A stretch of DNA of 32,929 nucleotides from Paraburkholderia dilworthii (GTDB taxonomy: Bacteria; Pseudomonadota; Gammaproteobacteria; Burkholderiales; Burkholderiaceae), in NCBI RefSeq assembly GCF_000472525.1, contig NZ_AWZT01000060.1, positions 1 through 32,929 of the forward strand. Reading direction: 5' to 3'. Of the stretch, positions 1 through 8,126 are shown one piece after another. Within the stretch, counting starts at the first letter, position 1. Each line of letters starts with the position of its first letter. Under the pieces are notes generated by a model. It was given only the letters and a program-made list of their open reading frames with translations. It was not told where the DNA came from and ran no database searches. The position numbers and the translations under genes are program-made.

Positions 1-456
1 AAGACATTTCGCAAGTACAAGCGTCCGGTCGGCAAGAGCTGGCGGGTTGATGAAACCTATATCAAGGTCAAGGGCTCGTGGAAATATCTTTACCGCGCGG
101 TGGATAAGGCGGGCAATACCATTGACTTTCTGTTCAGAGCCAGGCGGGACATGCCTGCTGCGCGGCGCTTCTTCGAAAAGGCAATCGGTCAGAACGGTTT
201 GCCCGAGACGGTGACCATCGACAAAAGCGGCTCCAATCTGGCCGCGCTTAACGCGGTGAATGCCGAGCGCGAGATGCCCATCAAGGTTCGTCAGGTCAAG
301 TCGCATATCGCCTTTGCTTATCCTGCCTGCGTTAATGCGACGGAACCCCTCTCACAGTTTTGGCAACCCGCACTTTACCGCAGCATCGCTATTGCGACGA
401 AACCGGACGATGCGTCCAAGTGGTATGCTTTCGCCATGTTCAAACGACTACAATAG
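1..456 (+). pseudogene. IS6-family transposase, 3'-disrupted fragment (runs off left edge)
   Basis: The frame is open from base 1, so the 5' end lies outside the window. The first ~100 codons match the catalytic core of IS6-family (IS26-like) DDE transposases: a WRVDETYIKVKG block carries the first catalytic Asp, then YLYRAVDKAGNTIDF, then a TIDKSGSN block with the second Asp. After VRQVK (about base 300) the protein stops resembling the family. The expected segment with the catalytic Glu is missing and an unrelated tail runs to the TAG at 454-456. The gene is therefore broken and should be inactive. It is probably the scar of an older insertion that joined the IS6 copy to unrelated DNA. Family assignment is from recognised motifs; the break point is approximate. 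Confidence 0.8.
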
Positions 457-796
457 CGCTGGCAGGACCGCTTCCGGGTCGATGAATCATTCGGCTGGTC
501 CGACATACCCGAAGATCCTGTGTCTGATCAAATTATGGACATGGTGTGGGATAAGTTGGACAAGGCGACGCTAAATGCGAGAAAGCGAAATATCATCTGG
601 CCAGACGGGCAAAAGCTGTCGATCAACCTGTCCGTCAAACGAATCCACGAACAGCACCCCGCATCGAAAGGACCTGATCGAAAGCAATGTGATCGACTGG
701 CTCGTGCAAGCCATACCACCAGATATCTACACCAAGCAACAGATAGACGAACTGAATAGACTCAAGCAAATGTGGATAGACACCTACGAACGGTAA
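457..796 (+). pseudogene. Unrecognised degenerate reading frame
   Basis: Past the stop at 454 the same frame stays open from 457 to 759, encoding acidic protein-like sequence (for example WSDIPEDPVSDQIMDMVWDK). Around 640-670 the plausible protein moves to the +1 frame, which continues as HRKDLIESNVIDWLVQAI and ends at the TAA at 794-796 after QMWIDTYER. Together with 304-456 this looks like one old gene broken by a stop and a frameshift. I do not recognise the family. Codon use is less GC-rich than in the transport genes downstream, consistent with a foreign origin. Non-coding DNA that happens to be open is an alternative. Confidence 0.35.
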
Positions 797-853
797 GTTC
801 AAGCCGAGAAATTTGGGCGAAAACTCGACACTCTTGGGTTACTTCCAGAGAAC

Positions 854-884
854 TTTTGACGGGCTAATTTCCTCCTGCTATGGT
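854..884 (+). promoter_or_regulatory. Promoter-like box shared with the second XRE-cupin gene
   Basis: TTTTGAC (854-860), 15 bases, then TGCTATGGT (876-884). The same arrangement with the same spacing lies at the start of the paralogous regulator (27404-27434, minus strand). Read as a sigma-70 promoter it is TTGACG, 17 bases, TATGGT with an extended TGC. The ATG of the regulator (880-882) lies inside the -10 element, which conflicts with normal promoter geometry, so the function could instead be an operator. Confidence 0.4.
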
Positions 885-1452
885 CACGACAATTCAAAAA
901 GGCAATCCGTCATTAGAAATCGGCAGCAAGATCCGCGCGCTGCGGCAACGGCTCAAGCGCACGCTGGATGACACGGCAACCGCAGCGGGGATTTCCAAGC
1001 CGTTTTTGTCGCAGGTAGAGCGTGGGCTGGCGTCACCGTCCATCACTTCGTTGGCCGGTATCGCCCACGCACTCGGGGTCACGGTGCAGTATTTCGTCGA
1101 CACACCCAGCGAGGAACGCTGCGTGAGTCGGGGCGATCAGCTGAAGTTTTTCGGTTTTGCGGACTCGGCCAACCTGTTTGCGCGGCTGACCAACGTGACG
1201 GGCGGCCGTCAGCTCGAAGCGATCCTCGTGAGGATGCCGCCAGGGCAGAAGCGCTCTGAAGTCACCACGCATGCCGGGGAAGAGTTTATGTATGTGATCG
1301 ACGGCGAAGTGTCGTTGACGCTGGAAGGCAAGACGTTCGTGTTGCACGCGGGAGACAGCGCGCACTACGAATCGACGGTGCCGCACAGCTGGGTGAACAC
1401 CGCGCGTATCGAGTCGGTGGTCGTCTGGGTGGGCACACCAAGACTGTTCTAG
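880..1452 (+). CDS. XRE-family regulator with C-terminal cupin domain
   Basis: 190 aa. Residues ~16-72 form a helix-turn-helix of the XRE/HTH_3 type (GISKPFLSQVERG as second and recognition helices). Residues ~115-186 form a small cupin barrel with the HAGEEFMYVIDGEV motif (His131, Glu134/135) and a later PHSW (His169). Such proteins are usually cytoplasmic repressors or activators whose cupin senses a small ligand. No canonical start codon exists downstream before the HTH, so ATG 880 is kept, although no good ribosome site precedes it. It lies 172 bases upstream of oppA on the same strand and is the natural candidate regulator of the peptide importer; that link is inference. A close, frameshifted paralogue lies at 26859-27408. 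Confidence 0.88.
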   Translation: MVTTIQKGNPSLEIGSKIRALRQRLKRTLDDTATAAGISKPFLSQVERGLASPSITSLAGIAHALGVTVQYFVDTPSEERCVSRGDQLKFFGFADSANLFARLTNVTGGRQLEAILVRMPPGQKRSEVTTHAGEEFMYVIDGEVSLTLEGKTFVLHAGDSAHYESTVPHSWVNTARIESVVVWVGTPRLF

Positions 1453-1571
1453 GAAACAGGCACCTTATCCGGTCGAACCGGCCAGGGATTGCCTGCATTA
1501 CTTGATGTAAGGAATCCTGCATGTCGGACAAGCAACAAGGGCCGCCTTGGCCCGAGCAACGCAGCTAAACA

Positions 1572-1585
1572 GGCGCCCGGGCGCC
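1572..1585. repeat. Perfect 14-base palindrome upstream of oppA
   Basis: GGCGCCCGGGCGCC, 40 bases before the chosen oppA start. It could be an operator or an mRNA hairpin controlling oppA translation, or chance in GC-rich DNA. A second small inverted repeat (GGGCC, 5 bases, GGCCC) sits just upstream near 1539-1553. No convincing promoter was seen in 1453-1624. Confidence 0.35.
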
Positions 1586-1624
1586 AGCGCGTTTCTCTCT
1601 CGACCTTTCCTGCGATCTCAACCG

Positions 1625-3241
1625 ATGAAAACCCCGTTCGTCTACGCAACGGCGCTGACCGCGCTCGTCCTCACATTTGCCCCTTCCGCTTTCGCCGTTA
1701 CGGTGCCTCCGGGCGTGACGCTCGCCGCCAGCCAGGAGATGACCCGCCAGGTGCCGGGCGAAACGGAATCGCTCGACCCCGCGCATATCGAATCATGGAC
1801 CGGCAACACGATCGGGCTCGACCTGTTCGAAGGTCTGACGCGCATGGACGCGAGCGGGACGATCGTGCCGGGCGTCGCCGAGTCGTGGTCGCGCAGCGGG
1901 CCGAATACATGGGTTTTCAAACTGCGCCACGACGCGCGCTGGAGCAACGGCCAGCCTGTCACCGCGGCGGACTTCGTCTATTCGTGGCAACGCGTGCTCG
2001 ATCCGAAAACGGGCTCGAAATACACGGTGCTGGTCGAATTCGTGAAGAACGCCAAGGCGATTCTCGCCGGCAAGGCGCCGCTAACGAGCCTCGGCGTGCG
2101 CGCCGTCGACCCCTACACGCTCGAAGTCACGACCGAAGTGCCCGCCGCGTTCTTCCCGCAGTTGACGGCAATGGCGACCATGACCCCGGTCAATCGCGCG
2201 GCCGTGACGAAGTTCGGCGGCGACTGGACCCGTCCGGGCAACTTCGTGGGCAACGGGCCGTATGCGCTGACCGACTGGCAGCCGGGCAACCGCCTCGTGG
2301 CCACCAAAAGCCCGACGTACTGGAATAACAGCAAGGTCGTGATTACAAAAGTGACCTACCTGCCGATCGAAAACGACGAAACGGCGATGCGCATGTATCA
2401 GGCCGGCCAATTCGACTACACGTATTCGATACCGTCAGGCGTCTATGCGCAGGTCAGCAAGCAATTCGGCACAGAGCTGAAAACCGGCCTGCAAATCGCT
2501 ACGTACTACTACAGCCTGAACAACGACGACCCGGCCTTCAAGGACAAGCGCGTGCGCCAGGCACTCGCCATGGTGCTCGACCGTGATCTGCTGACCAAAC
2601 GTTTGACCGCCGACGGCGAAGTGCCGATGTACGGCCTGATCGCCAAGGGTACGCAAGGTTCGGGCGTCTTCACGCCGGAGTGGGCGAGCTGGCCGATGCC
2701 CAGACGCATCGACTACGCGCGCAACCTGCTCAAGACCGCGGGCTACTCGGACGCGAAGCCGCTGACGTTCACGCTCACCTACAACACCAACGACCTGCAC
2801 AAGAAGGTCGCGCTGTTCGCGAGTTCCGAGTGGCGCACCAAGCTCGGCGTGACCGCGAAGCTTGAAAACGTCGAGTACAAGGTGCTGCTCAAGCAACGCC
2901 ACGACGGCAAAGTACAAGCCTCGCGCGACGGCTGGTTCGTCGACTACAACGACGCCAACTCGTTTTTCGATCTGATCCGCTGCAACAGCGTCCAGAACGA
3001 CCAGCACTACTGCAACCCGCAAGTCGACAAACTGATCGACGAAGGCAACCAGCAACTCGACGACGCGAAGCGCACCGCCTTGTTCACACAGGCGCACGAC
3101 CTGGCCATGAACGACTACCCTGTGGTGTCGCTCTTCCAGTATTCGGCCGACCGGCTGGTCAAGTCGTACGTGGGCGGCTACAAGCCGACCAACTACCTCG
3201 ACCAGCGCGCCACGCAAGACATGTATCTGATGAAGCACTAA
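1625..3241 (+). CDS. oppA: Periplasmic oligopeptide-binding protein of ABC importer (OppA/MppA type)
   Basis: 538 aa, close to the length of E. coli OppA (543). The start chosen is ATG 1625, because the protein then opens with a clean signal peptide (Met-Lys, hydrophobic core, cleavage about residue 24 after AFA). The open frame extends upstream to 1547 but that would bury the signal. The mature protein follows OppA closely: PPGVTLAASQ, SLDPAHIES, GLDLFEGLT, PGVAESW, ADFVYSWQRVLDP, GNGPYALTDW, SPTYWNNSKVVI, LTYNTNDLHKKVALFASS, DGWFVDYNDANSF and a final MYLMKH-type end. It is an SBP_bac_5 protein that captures peptides in the periplasm for OppBCDF. Whether it prefers oligopeptides or murein peptides (MppA-like) cannot be read from sequence. 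Confidence 0.93.
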   Translation: MKTPFVYATALTALVLTFAPSAFAVTVPPGVTLAASQEMTRQVPGETESLDPAHIESWTGNTIGLDLFEGLTRMDASGTIVPGVAESWSRSGPNTWVFKLRHDARWSNGQPVTAADFVYSWQRVLDPKTGSKYTVLVEFVKNAKAILAGKAPLTSLGVRAVDPYTLEVTTEVPAAFFPQLTAMATMTPVNRAAVTKFGGDWTRPGNFVGNGPYALTDWQPGNRLVATKSPTYWNNSKVVITKVTYLPIENDETAMRMYQAGQFDYTYSIPSGVYAQVSKQFGTELKTGLQIATYYYSLNNDDPAFKDKRVRQALAMVLDRDLLTKRLTADGEVPMYGLIAKGTQGSGVFTPEWASWPMPRRIDYARNLLKTAGYSDAKPLTFTLTYNTNDLHKKVALFASSEWRTKLGVTAKLENVEYKVLLKQRHDGKVQASRDGWFVDYNDANSFFDLIRCNSVQNDQHYCNPQVDKLIDEGNQQLDDAKRTALFTQAHDLAMNDYPVVSLFQYSADRLVKSYVGGYKPTNYLDQRATQDMYLMKH

Positions 3242-3257
3242 GCGCGGGAGCACCGTC

Positions 3258-4196
3258 ATGCTGGCCTATACGCTGCGCCGCACGCTCTGGGCGATCCCGA
3301 CGATTCTCGCCGTGATCACCGCGTGCTATCTGCTGCTGCATCTCACCCCCGGCGGCCCGTTCGACACCGAGAAGCAACTGTCGACGGCCGTGCTCGCCAA
3401 CCTCAACGCCAGGTATCACCTGGATGAACCGTTGTGGCTGCAATATCTCCACTACCTCGGCGCGCTGCTGCACGGCGACCTCGGGCCGTCGTTCCGATAC
3501 GCCGACTGGTCCGTCAACGATCTGGTGTGGAAGGCGCTGCCGGTGAGCCTCGGCGTGGGCGGCGTGTCGGTGCCGATCGCGCTCGTGATCGGCGTCGCGC
3601 TCGGCACGATTGCCGCGGTGCGCCGCGACCGCTTTGTCGATCACTTCGTCATGGTGCTCGGCAATATCGGCAACGTGGTGCCGCCTTTCGTGCTGGGCCC
3701 AGTGCTGGTGTGGATCTTCGCGATCCTGCTGAAGACTTCCGAAGGACACGGCTGGTTGCCGGCCGGCGGCTGGGGCGACGGCGAGTGGCGCTACCGCGTG
3801 CTGCCGATCGTGCTGCTCACCATCATCAACGTTGCCGCGATTGCCCGCGTGATGCGCGGCAGCATGATCGAAGTGCTGTCGGGCAACTTCATCCGCACGG
3901 CGCGCGCCAAGGGTCTGCCAGGGCGCACGATCGTCTTGCGCCACGCGATGAAACCCGCGCTGATGCCGGTCGTCTCGTTGCTCGGCTCGATCTGCATCTC
4001 GTCGATCACCGCGGCAGTGGTCACGGAGTCGGTGTTCGCGCTGCCGGGCCTCGGCCAACTGGTCGTCAACGGCGCGATCAATCGCGACTACACCCTCGTG
4101 CTCGGTCTCGTCGTACTGACGACCGCTATCGCCGTGCTGTTCAATCTGCTGGTCGACCTCGCCTATGCGTGGCTCGATCCGCGCATCCGGTACTGA
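3258..4196 (+). CDS. oppB: Oligopeptide ABC importer, inner-membrane permease
   Basis: 312 aa, starting MLAYTLRRTLWAIPTI as in OppB/DppB permeases, with a first membrane helix at ~9-30, a periplasmic segment and five further helices. The cytoplasmic coupling (EAA) loop is visible around residues 213-233 (RTARAKGLPGRTIVLRHAMK), and the end ADLAYAWLDPRIRY-like segment is typical of the family. It forms the translocation pore with OppC. It begins 16 bases after the oppA stop, preceded by GCGGGAG, and the downstream gene starts 3 bases after its stop, so it lies within an operon. Confidence 0.93.
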   Translation: MLAYTLRRTLWAIPTILAVITACYLLLHLTPGGPFDTEKQLSTAVLANLNARYHLDEPLWLQYLHYLGALLHGDLGPSFRYADWSVNDLVWKALPVSLGVGGVSVPIALVIGVALGTIAAVRRDRFVDHFVMVLGNIGNVVPPFVLGPVLVWIFAILLKTSEGHGWLPAGGWGDGEWRYRVLPIVLLTIINVAAIARVMRGSMIEVLSGNFIRTARAKGLPGRTIVLRHAMKPALMPVVSLLGSICISSITAAVVTESVFALPGLGQLVVNGAINRDYTLVLGLVVLTTAIAVLFNLLVDLAYAWLDPRIRY

Positions 4197-4199
4197 TCC

Positions 4200-5114
4200 A
4201 TGCCCCGCTCTCTTCAATCGACTGCCGCGGCGCTCGATCCGCTCACGGCCATCGCGAAGGCGCCGCGTTCGCGCGGCCCGCTCGCTACCGCCGCGTGGCG
4301 CTTCGTGCGAAATCGCGCGGCCTTCGTCGGCTTCGTCGTGCTGATGCTGATCGTGATCGTCTGCGTGGCCGGTCCGTGGTTTCTGCCGAACGGTCCCATT
4401 GATAGCGACTGGAGCGCGATCAGCCTGCCGCCGACGCTGCAAAACATGCACTGGTTCGGCACCGACGAACTCGGTCGCGATCTGCTCGCGCGCACGCTGC
4501 AAGGCGGGCGCGTGTCGCTCGAAGTCGGCCTGCTCGGCACGCTGGTGTCCGGGCTGATCGGCGTCGCGTACGGCGCGACGGCGGGTTATCTGGGCGGACG
4601 CGTCGACGCGGTAATGATGCGCATCGTCGACATGATGTACGCGATCCCCTACATGCTGATCGCCATCCTCATGATGACGATGTTTGGCCGCGCCTTCTAT
4701 CTGGTCGTGCTCACCATCAGCGCGTTCTCCTGGCTCGACATGGCGCGCGTGGTGCGCGGCCAGACGCTGTCGCTGCGCTCGCGCGAATTCATCGACGCCG
4801 CGAAGGCGATCGGCGTGAGTTCGCGTTCGATCATCGCGCGCCACATCGTGCCGAACCTGTTCGGCGTGGTCGTCGTGTATGCGAGCGTCACGGTGCCAAA
4901 CATCGTGCTGACGGAATCGGTGCTGTCGTTTCTCGGCCTCGGCGTGCAGGAACCGATGACGAGCTGGGGCGTGCTGATCCAGGACGGCGCGCAAAAGCTC
5001 GAATCCATGCCCTGGCTGCTGCTGTGCCCGGCCGTGATGTTGTGCGTGACGCTTTATTGCGTGAATTTCGTCGGCGACGGTTTGCGCGACGCATTCGATC
5101 CGAAGGACCGTTGA
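4200..5114 (+). CDS. oppC: Oligopeptide ABC importer, second permease
   Basis: 304 aa, OppC/DppC type. The N-terminal cytoplasmic stretch (~1-38) is followed by a first helix, then WFGTDELGRDLLARTLQGGR, a hallmark of the OppC_N/BPD_transp_1 arrangement. The coupling loop is DAAKAIGVSSRSIIARHIV near residues 199-217, and SVLSFLGLGVQEP follows. It pairs with OppB. The start is 3 bases after the oppB stop, and the oppD ATG begins one base after its own stop, so the genes are translationally tight. Confidence 0.93.
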   Translation: MPRSLQSTAAALDPLTAIAKAPRSRGPLATAAWRFVRNRAAFVGFVVLMLIVIVCVAGPWFLPNGPIDSDWSAISLPPTLQNMHWFGTDELGRDLLARTLQGGRVSLEVGLLGTLVSGLIGVAYGATAGYLGGRVDAVMMRIVDMMYAIPYMLIAILMMTMFGRAFYLVVLTISAFSWLDMARVVRGQTLSLRSREFIDAAKAIGVSSRSIIARHIVPNLFGVVVVYASVTVPNIVLTESVLSFLGLGVQEPMTSWGVLIQDGAQKLESMPWLLLCPAVMLCVTLYCVNFVGDGLRDAFDPKDR

Positions 5115-5115
5115 C

Positions 5116-6114
5116 ATGCCGCTACTCGAAGTCAAAGACCTCAGCGTGCGCTTTACGCGTCGTGAGGGCGCACCCGTCGACGCGGTGCAAGGCGTGTCGT
5201 TTTCTCTCGAGGCGGGCCGCACGCTCGGCATTGTCGGCGAATCGGGTTCCGGAAAAAGTCAGACCGTGATGGCGTTGCTGGGCCTGCTGGCCGGCAACGG
5301 CAAAGTGTCTGGCGCCGCGACCTATCGCGGCGAAAACCTGCTGACCATGAACGAAGCGGCGCTGAACAGGATTCGCGGCGACCGCATCGGCATGATCTTT
5401 CAAGACCCGATGACCTCGCTCAACCCGTTCCTGACAATTGAACGGCAGATGACCGAGACGTTGCAACTGCATCGCAAGATGTCGCGCCGCGAAGCGCGCC
5501 GCCGCGCGATCGAAACGCTTGAATCGGTGCGAATCCCCGACGCCGCACGCCGCATCAATATGTATCCGCACGAGTTTTCCGGCGGCATGCGGCAGCGTGT
5601 GATGATCGCCATGGCGCTGCTCTCCGAACCCGAAATCCTGATCGCCGACGAGCCCACCACCGCACTCGACGTGACGGTGCAGGCGCAGATCATCGAGCTG
5701 TTGCGCGAACTGAATCGCGAACGCGGCACGGCGATCATCCTCATCACACACGACATGGGTGTCGTGGCCGGCCTGTGCGACGACGTGATGGTGATGTATG
5801 CCGGCCAGACCGTCGAGCAGGCGAGCGCCGCCACCCTGTTCGCCGCACCGACGCATCCGTACACGCTCGGCCTGCTGAACGCGTTGCCGCGTCTGACCGA
5901 CGCTGACGACGACCGTCCGCTGCAAACCATTCCGGGCAACCCGCCGTTGCCCGGCGAAGTCGGCGCGGGCTGCGCATTCGCGCCGCGCTGCGGCTTCTGC
6001 ACCGAACGCTGCCGTGAAGCGCGCCCGCCCCTCGTTGCGGCCGCGGGTCACGCCGACGCGCTGCGCGCGTGTCATCGTCCGGTCGGGGAAATACTCGAGG
6101 CACAATACGTATGA
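5116..6114 (+). CDS. oppD: Oligopeptide ABC importer ATPase OppD
   Basis: 332 aa, standard length. Walker A GESGSGKS at residues 41-48, Q-loop in IGMIFQDPMTSLNP, signature FSGGMRQRVMIAMAL, Walker B ILIADEPTTALD and the switch His in ILITHDMGVV. The C-terminal oligopeptide-specific domain carries the CAFAPRCGFCTERC cysteine cluster that in DppD/OppD proteins can hold an iron-sulfur cluster. It hydrolyses ATP with OppF to drive import. Its TGA overlaps the oppF ATG (ATGA). Confidence 0.94.
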   Translation: MPLLEVKDLSVRFTRREGAPVDAVQGVSFSLEAGRTLGIVGESGSGKSQTVMALLGLLAGNGKVSGAATYRGENLLTMNEAALNRIRGDRIGMIFQDPMTSLNPFLTIERQMTETLQLHRKMSRREARRRAIETLESVRIPDAARRINMYPHEFSGGMRQRVMIAMALLSEPEILIADEPTTALDVTVQAQIIELLRELNRERGTAIILITHDMGVVAGLCDDVMVMYAGQTVEQASAATLFAAPTHPYTLGLLNALPRLTDADDDRPLQTIPGNPPLPGEVGAGCAFAPRCGFCTERCREARPPLVAAAGHADALRACHRPVGEILEAQYV

Positions 6115-7136
6115 ACACCACAGCTCTCGCCAACCAGGACGCGGCAACGCTGTTGCGCGTCGACAATCTCAAGGTGCAATTCGGCGTGCCGCGTGGCGGC
6201 TTCCCATGGTCCGGCAAAGCGACGCTGCGCGCGGTGGACGGCGTGTCGTTCAACGTGCGGCGCGGCGAAACCGTGGGTCTCGTCGGCGAATCCGGTTGCG
6301 GCAAGTCGACCCTCGCGCGCGCCATCATCGGACTCGCGCCGGTGGCGAGCGGCAGCGTGCGCTGGCTCGGCGACGAAACCGTGCTGCCGGGCGCGCGCCG
6401 CGATACGTCGCGTTTGCGCCGCGACGTGCAGATGATTTTCCAGGACCCGCTCGCCTCGCTCGATCCACGCATGACGATCGAACAGATCGTCGCGGAACCG
6501 TTGACGACGCACGGCCAGGACATCGCGCGGGCCGACGTACAGCGGCGCGTCTTGACCATGCTCGAACGCGTTGGACTTAACGCGCAGCATTTGCGCCGTT
6601 ATCCGCACGAGTTTTCCGGCGGCCAGTGTCAGCGCGTCGGCATTGCGCGCGCGCTGATCGGCGAGCCGCAGCTGGTGATCTGCGACGAGCCGGTGTCCGC
6701 GCTCGACGTCTCGATCCAGGCGCAGATCGTCAACCTGTTGCGTGATCTGCAACGCGAACTGTCGCTGTCCCTGCTGTTCGTCGCGCACGATCTGGCTGTC
6801 GTCAAAGCGATCAGCCACCGCGTGCTGGTGATGTATCTGGGCCGTGTGATGGAGTTCGGCGACAAGCGCGAGGTGTACGGCATGCCGCGTCATCCGTACA
6901 CGCGGGCGCTGCTCTCCGCCGTGCCGGTGCCCGATCCGGCCGTGGAGCGCGCGCGGCGTCACCTGCTGTTGCGCGGCGAGATTGCCTCGCCGCTCAGTCC
7001 GCCTTCCGGCTGCGCGTTTCGCACGCGCTGCCCGGATGCCATCGAAGCCTGCGCCAGGGAGGCTCCGCAGCTCATCACGCATGGCGCCAATGCCACACGC
7101 GTCGCCTGTATTCGCGTGGAAGACACCGTGAGGTAA
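6111..7136 (+). CDS. oppF: Oligopeptide ABC importer ATPase OppF
   Basis: 341 aa from ATG 6111, which overlaps the oppD stop by four bases. An in-frame ATG at 6069 is rejected because it lies inside oppD and adds a non-family tail. Walker A GESGCGKST at residues 59-67, MIFQDPLASLDPRMT, signature FSGGQCQRVGIARAL, Walker B LVICDEPVSALD, switch His in LFVAHDLAVV, and the C-terminal CAFRTRCPDAIEAC cluster. It is the second ATPase of the importer and the last gene of the opp operon. Note FSGGQCQR where FSGGQQQR or FSGGQRQR is usual; this is a mild variation. Confidence 0.94.
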   Translation: MNTTALANQDAATLLRVDNLKVQFGVPRGGFPWSGKATLRAVDGVSFNVRRGETVGLVGESGCGKSTLARAIIGLAPVASGSVRWLGDETVLPGARRDTSRLRRDVQMIFQDPLASLDPRMTIEQIVAEPLTTHGQDIARADVQRRVLTMLERVGLNAQHLRRYPHEFSGGQCQRVGIARALIGEPQLVICDEPVSALDVSIQAQIVNLLRDLQRELSLSLLFVAHDLAVVKAISHRVLVMYLGRVMEFGDKREVYGMPRHPYTRALLSAVPVPDPAVERARRHLLLRGEIASPLSPPSGCAFRTRCPDAIEACAREAPQLITHGANATRVACIRVEDTVR

Positions 7137-7142
7137 GTGCCG

Positions 7143-7164
7143 CTGGCGCACCGCCAGGGCTTTG
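7143..7164 (+). terminator. Probable rho-independent terminator of the opp operon
   Basis: CTGGCG (7143-7148), loop CAC, CGCCAG (7152-7157), followed by GGGCTTTGTT. A perfect six-pair GC-rich stem seven bases after the oppF stop with a weak T-rich tail. The U tract is short, so termination may be incomplete. Confidence 0.5.
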
Positions 7165-7192
7165 TTCGGATGGGTGAGGTCGGTCGGAATCC

Positions 7193-7204
7193 GTGGACGC
7201 CAAC
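7193..7204 (+). repeat. Inner part of the left terminal inverted repeat of the IS3-family element
   Basis: GTGGACGCCAAC, a perfect 12-base match to the complement of 10012-10023. An outer GTGAGGTCGG block (7174-7183) matches the complement of 10034-10043. Confidence 0.75.
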
Positions 7205-7207
7205 GGG

Positions 7208-8075
7208 TTAAGCCGCGATTTTACTCAAATGGAATCGCTGCACGGAAGCGGCCGGCGAACGATTGTCCAGATGCTCCTGTGTGCGCTGCCGGTTATAAGA
7301 GATCTTGATGTATTCCGTGATTTCTTTCCGGGCTGATTGCGGATCACGAACTTGCCATGATAGACGAGTTCATTTTTCAGTGAGCCCCAGAATGATCCAA
7401 TGGGTGCGTTGTCGTAGCAATTTCCACGTCTGCTCATTGACGCCTGCATGCCGAACTGTTTGAGGAGCTTCTGATAGGCGTGAGCGCAGTACTGGGCGGT
7501 CCGTGTGCTGTATCAGACGGGCCGGTGGTCGGTGCCACGCGACAGCACAAAACAGTGCCTGCATACCAGCTGCTTTGTCATGCGCTCGCTCATCGCGTAG
7601 CCGACTACCTCTCCGCTAACCCGATCCTCGAGGCCGGGCAGATACAGCCATCCCTCATCAGTCGCGGTATACAGATGTCGCCACACCAGGCCCCATTCGG
7701 CCCGCTCATCTTGAAGTCCTGGTCCAGCAGGTACGGTTCGACGAGCAGGTTGTGCGTCGAGTTGGTCATCGCCTTGAAGTTGCGCTGTTGCTTGCATCGC
7801 AGGCCGAGCTTCGCCCGCAAACGCTTGATGCGGTGAACACCAATCTGGACACCGTGGTTCGCCAGATCCTTTTGTAGCCGTTCCGGGCCGAAGGTTTGTC
7901 GGGTGCGCTCGTGAGCTGCGCGGACCTGTGCTTCGAGTTAAAGCTCCTGCTCAGCGTCCAGCGACAGCGGCCGTGTGCGCTAGGCATAGTAGCCGCTGAT
8001 GGACACGTCCAGGAACCAGCACATCGGCGGCACGGAGTAATGTTGTAGCATCTGCTCAATTACGCCGTACTTCAC
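7208..8075 (-). pseudogene. IS3-family orfB (DDE transposase), multiply frameshifted
   Basis: Reading the minus strand from 8075 gives VKYGVIEQM, then a helix ending DVSISGYYA followed by a TAG where the family has Trp, and a TAA soon after. Further on, in different frames, are MRAKLGLRCKQQRNFK, TDEGWLYLPGLEDRVSGE with VVGYAMSERMTKQLV, HTDR, and SMSRRGNCYDNAPIGSFWGS with LKNELVYH (the conserved C-terminal DDE block; Ile-Gly replaces the usual Met-Glu, so the catalytic Glu itself appears lost). The end is RSPAASVQRF and a TAA at 7208-7210. At least two in-frame stops and two frameshifts make it non-functional. Confidence 0.85.
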
Positions 8076-8107
8076 CGCGACTCCTTCGCGAAGTACGTCG
8101 CAAACTT
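8072..8107 (-). pseudogene. 3' end of the split IS3 orfA
   Basis: KFATYFAKESR and a TGA at 8072-8074. This is the expected C-terminus of IS3-type orfA and completes the MERDLLK end at 9713 if the intervening 1605 bases are removed. It overlaps the beginning of orfB by a few bases, as is normal in IS3 elements. Confidence 0.75.
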
Positions 8108-8126
8108 CCTGAGAAACTCCTTCCCT

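Noticed and set aside
1547..1624. Upstream extension of oppA
   Set aside because: It would place 26 Arg-rich residues before a good signal peptide.
3159..5231. Long open frame (690 codons) on the minus strand opposite oppB and oppC
   Set aside because: It is low-complexity (His, Arg, Asp-rich), as expected for the complement of GC-rich coding DNA, and it lies wholly over strongly supported genes.
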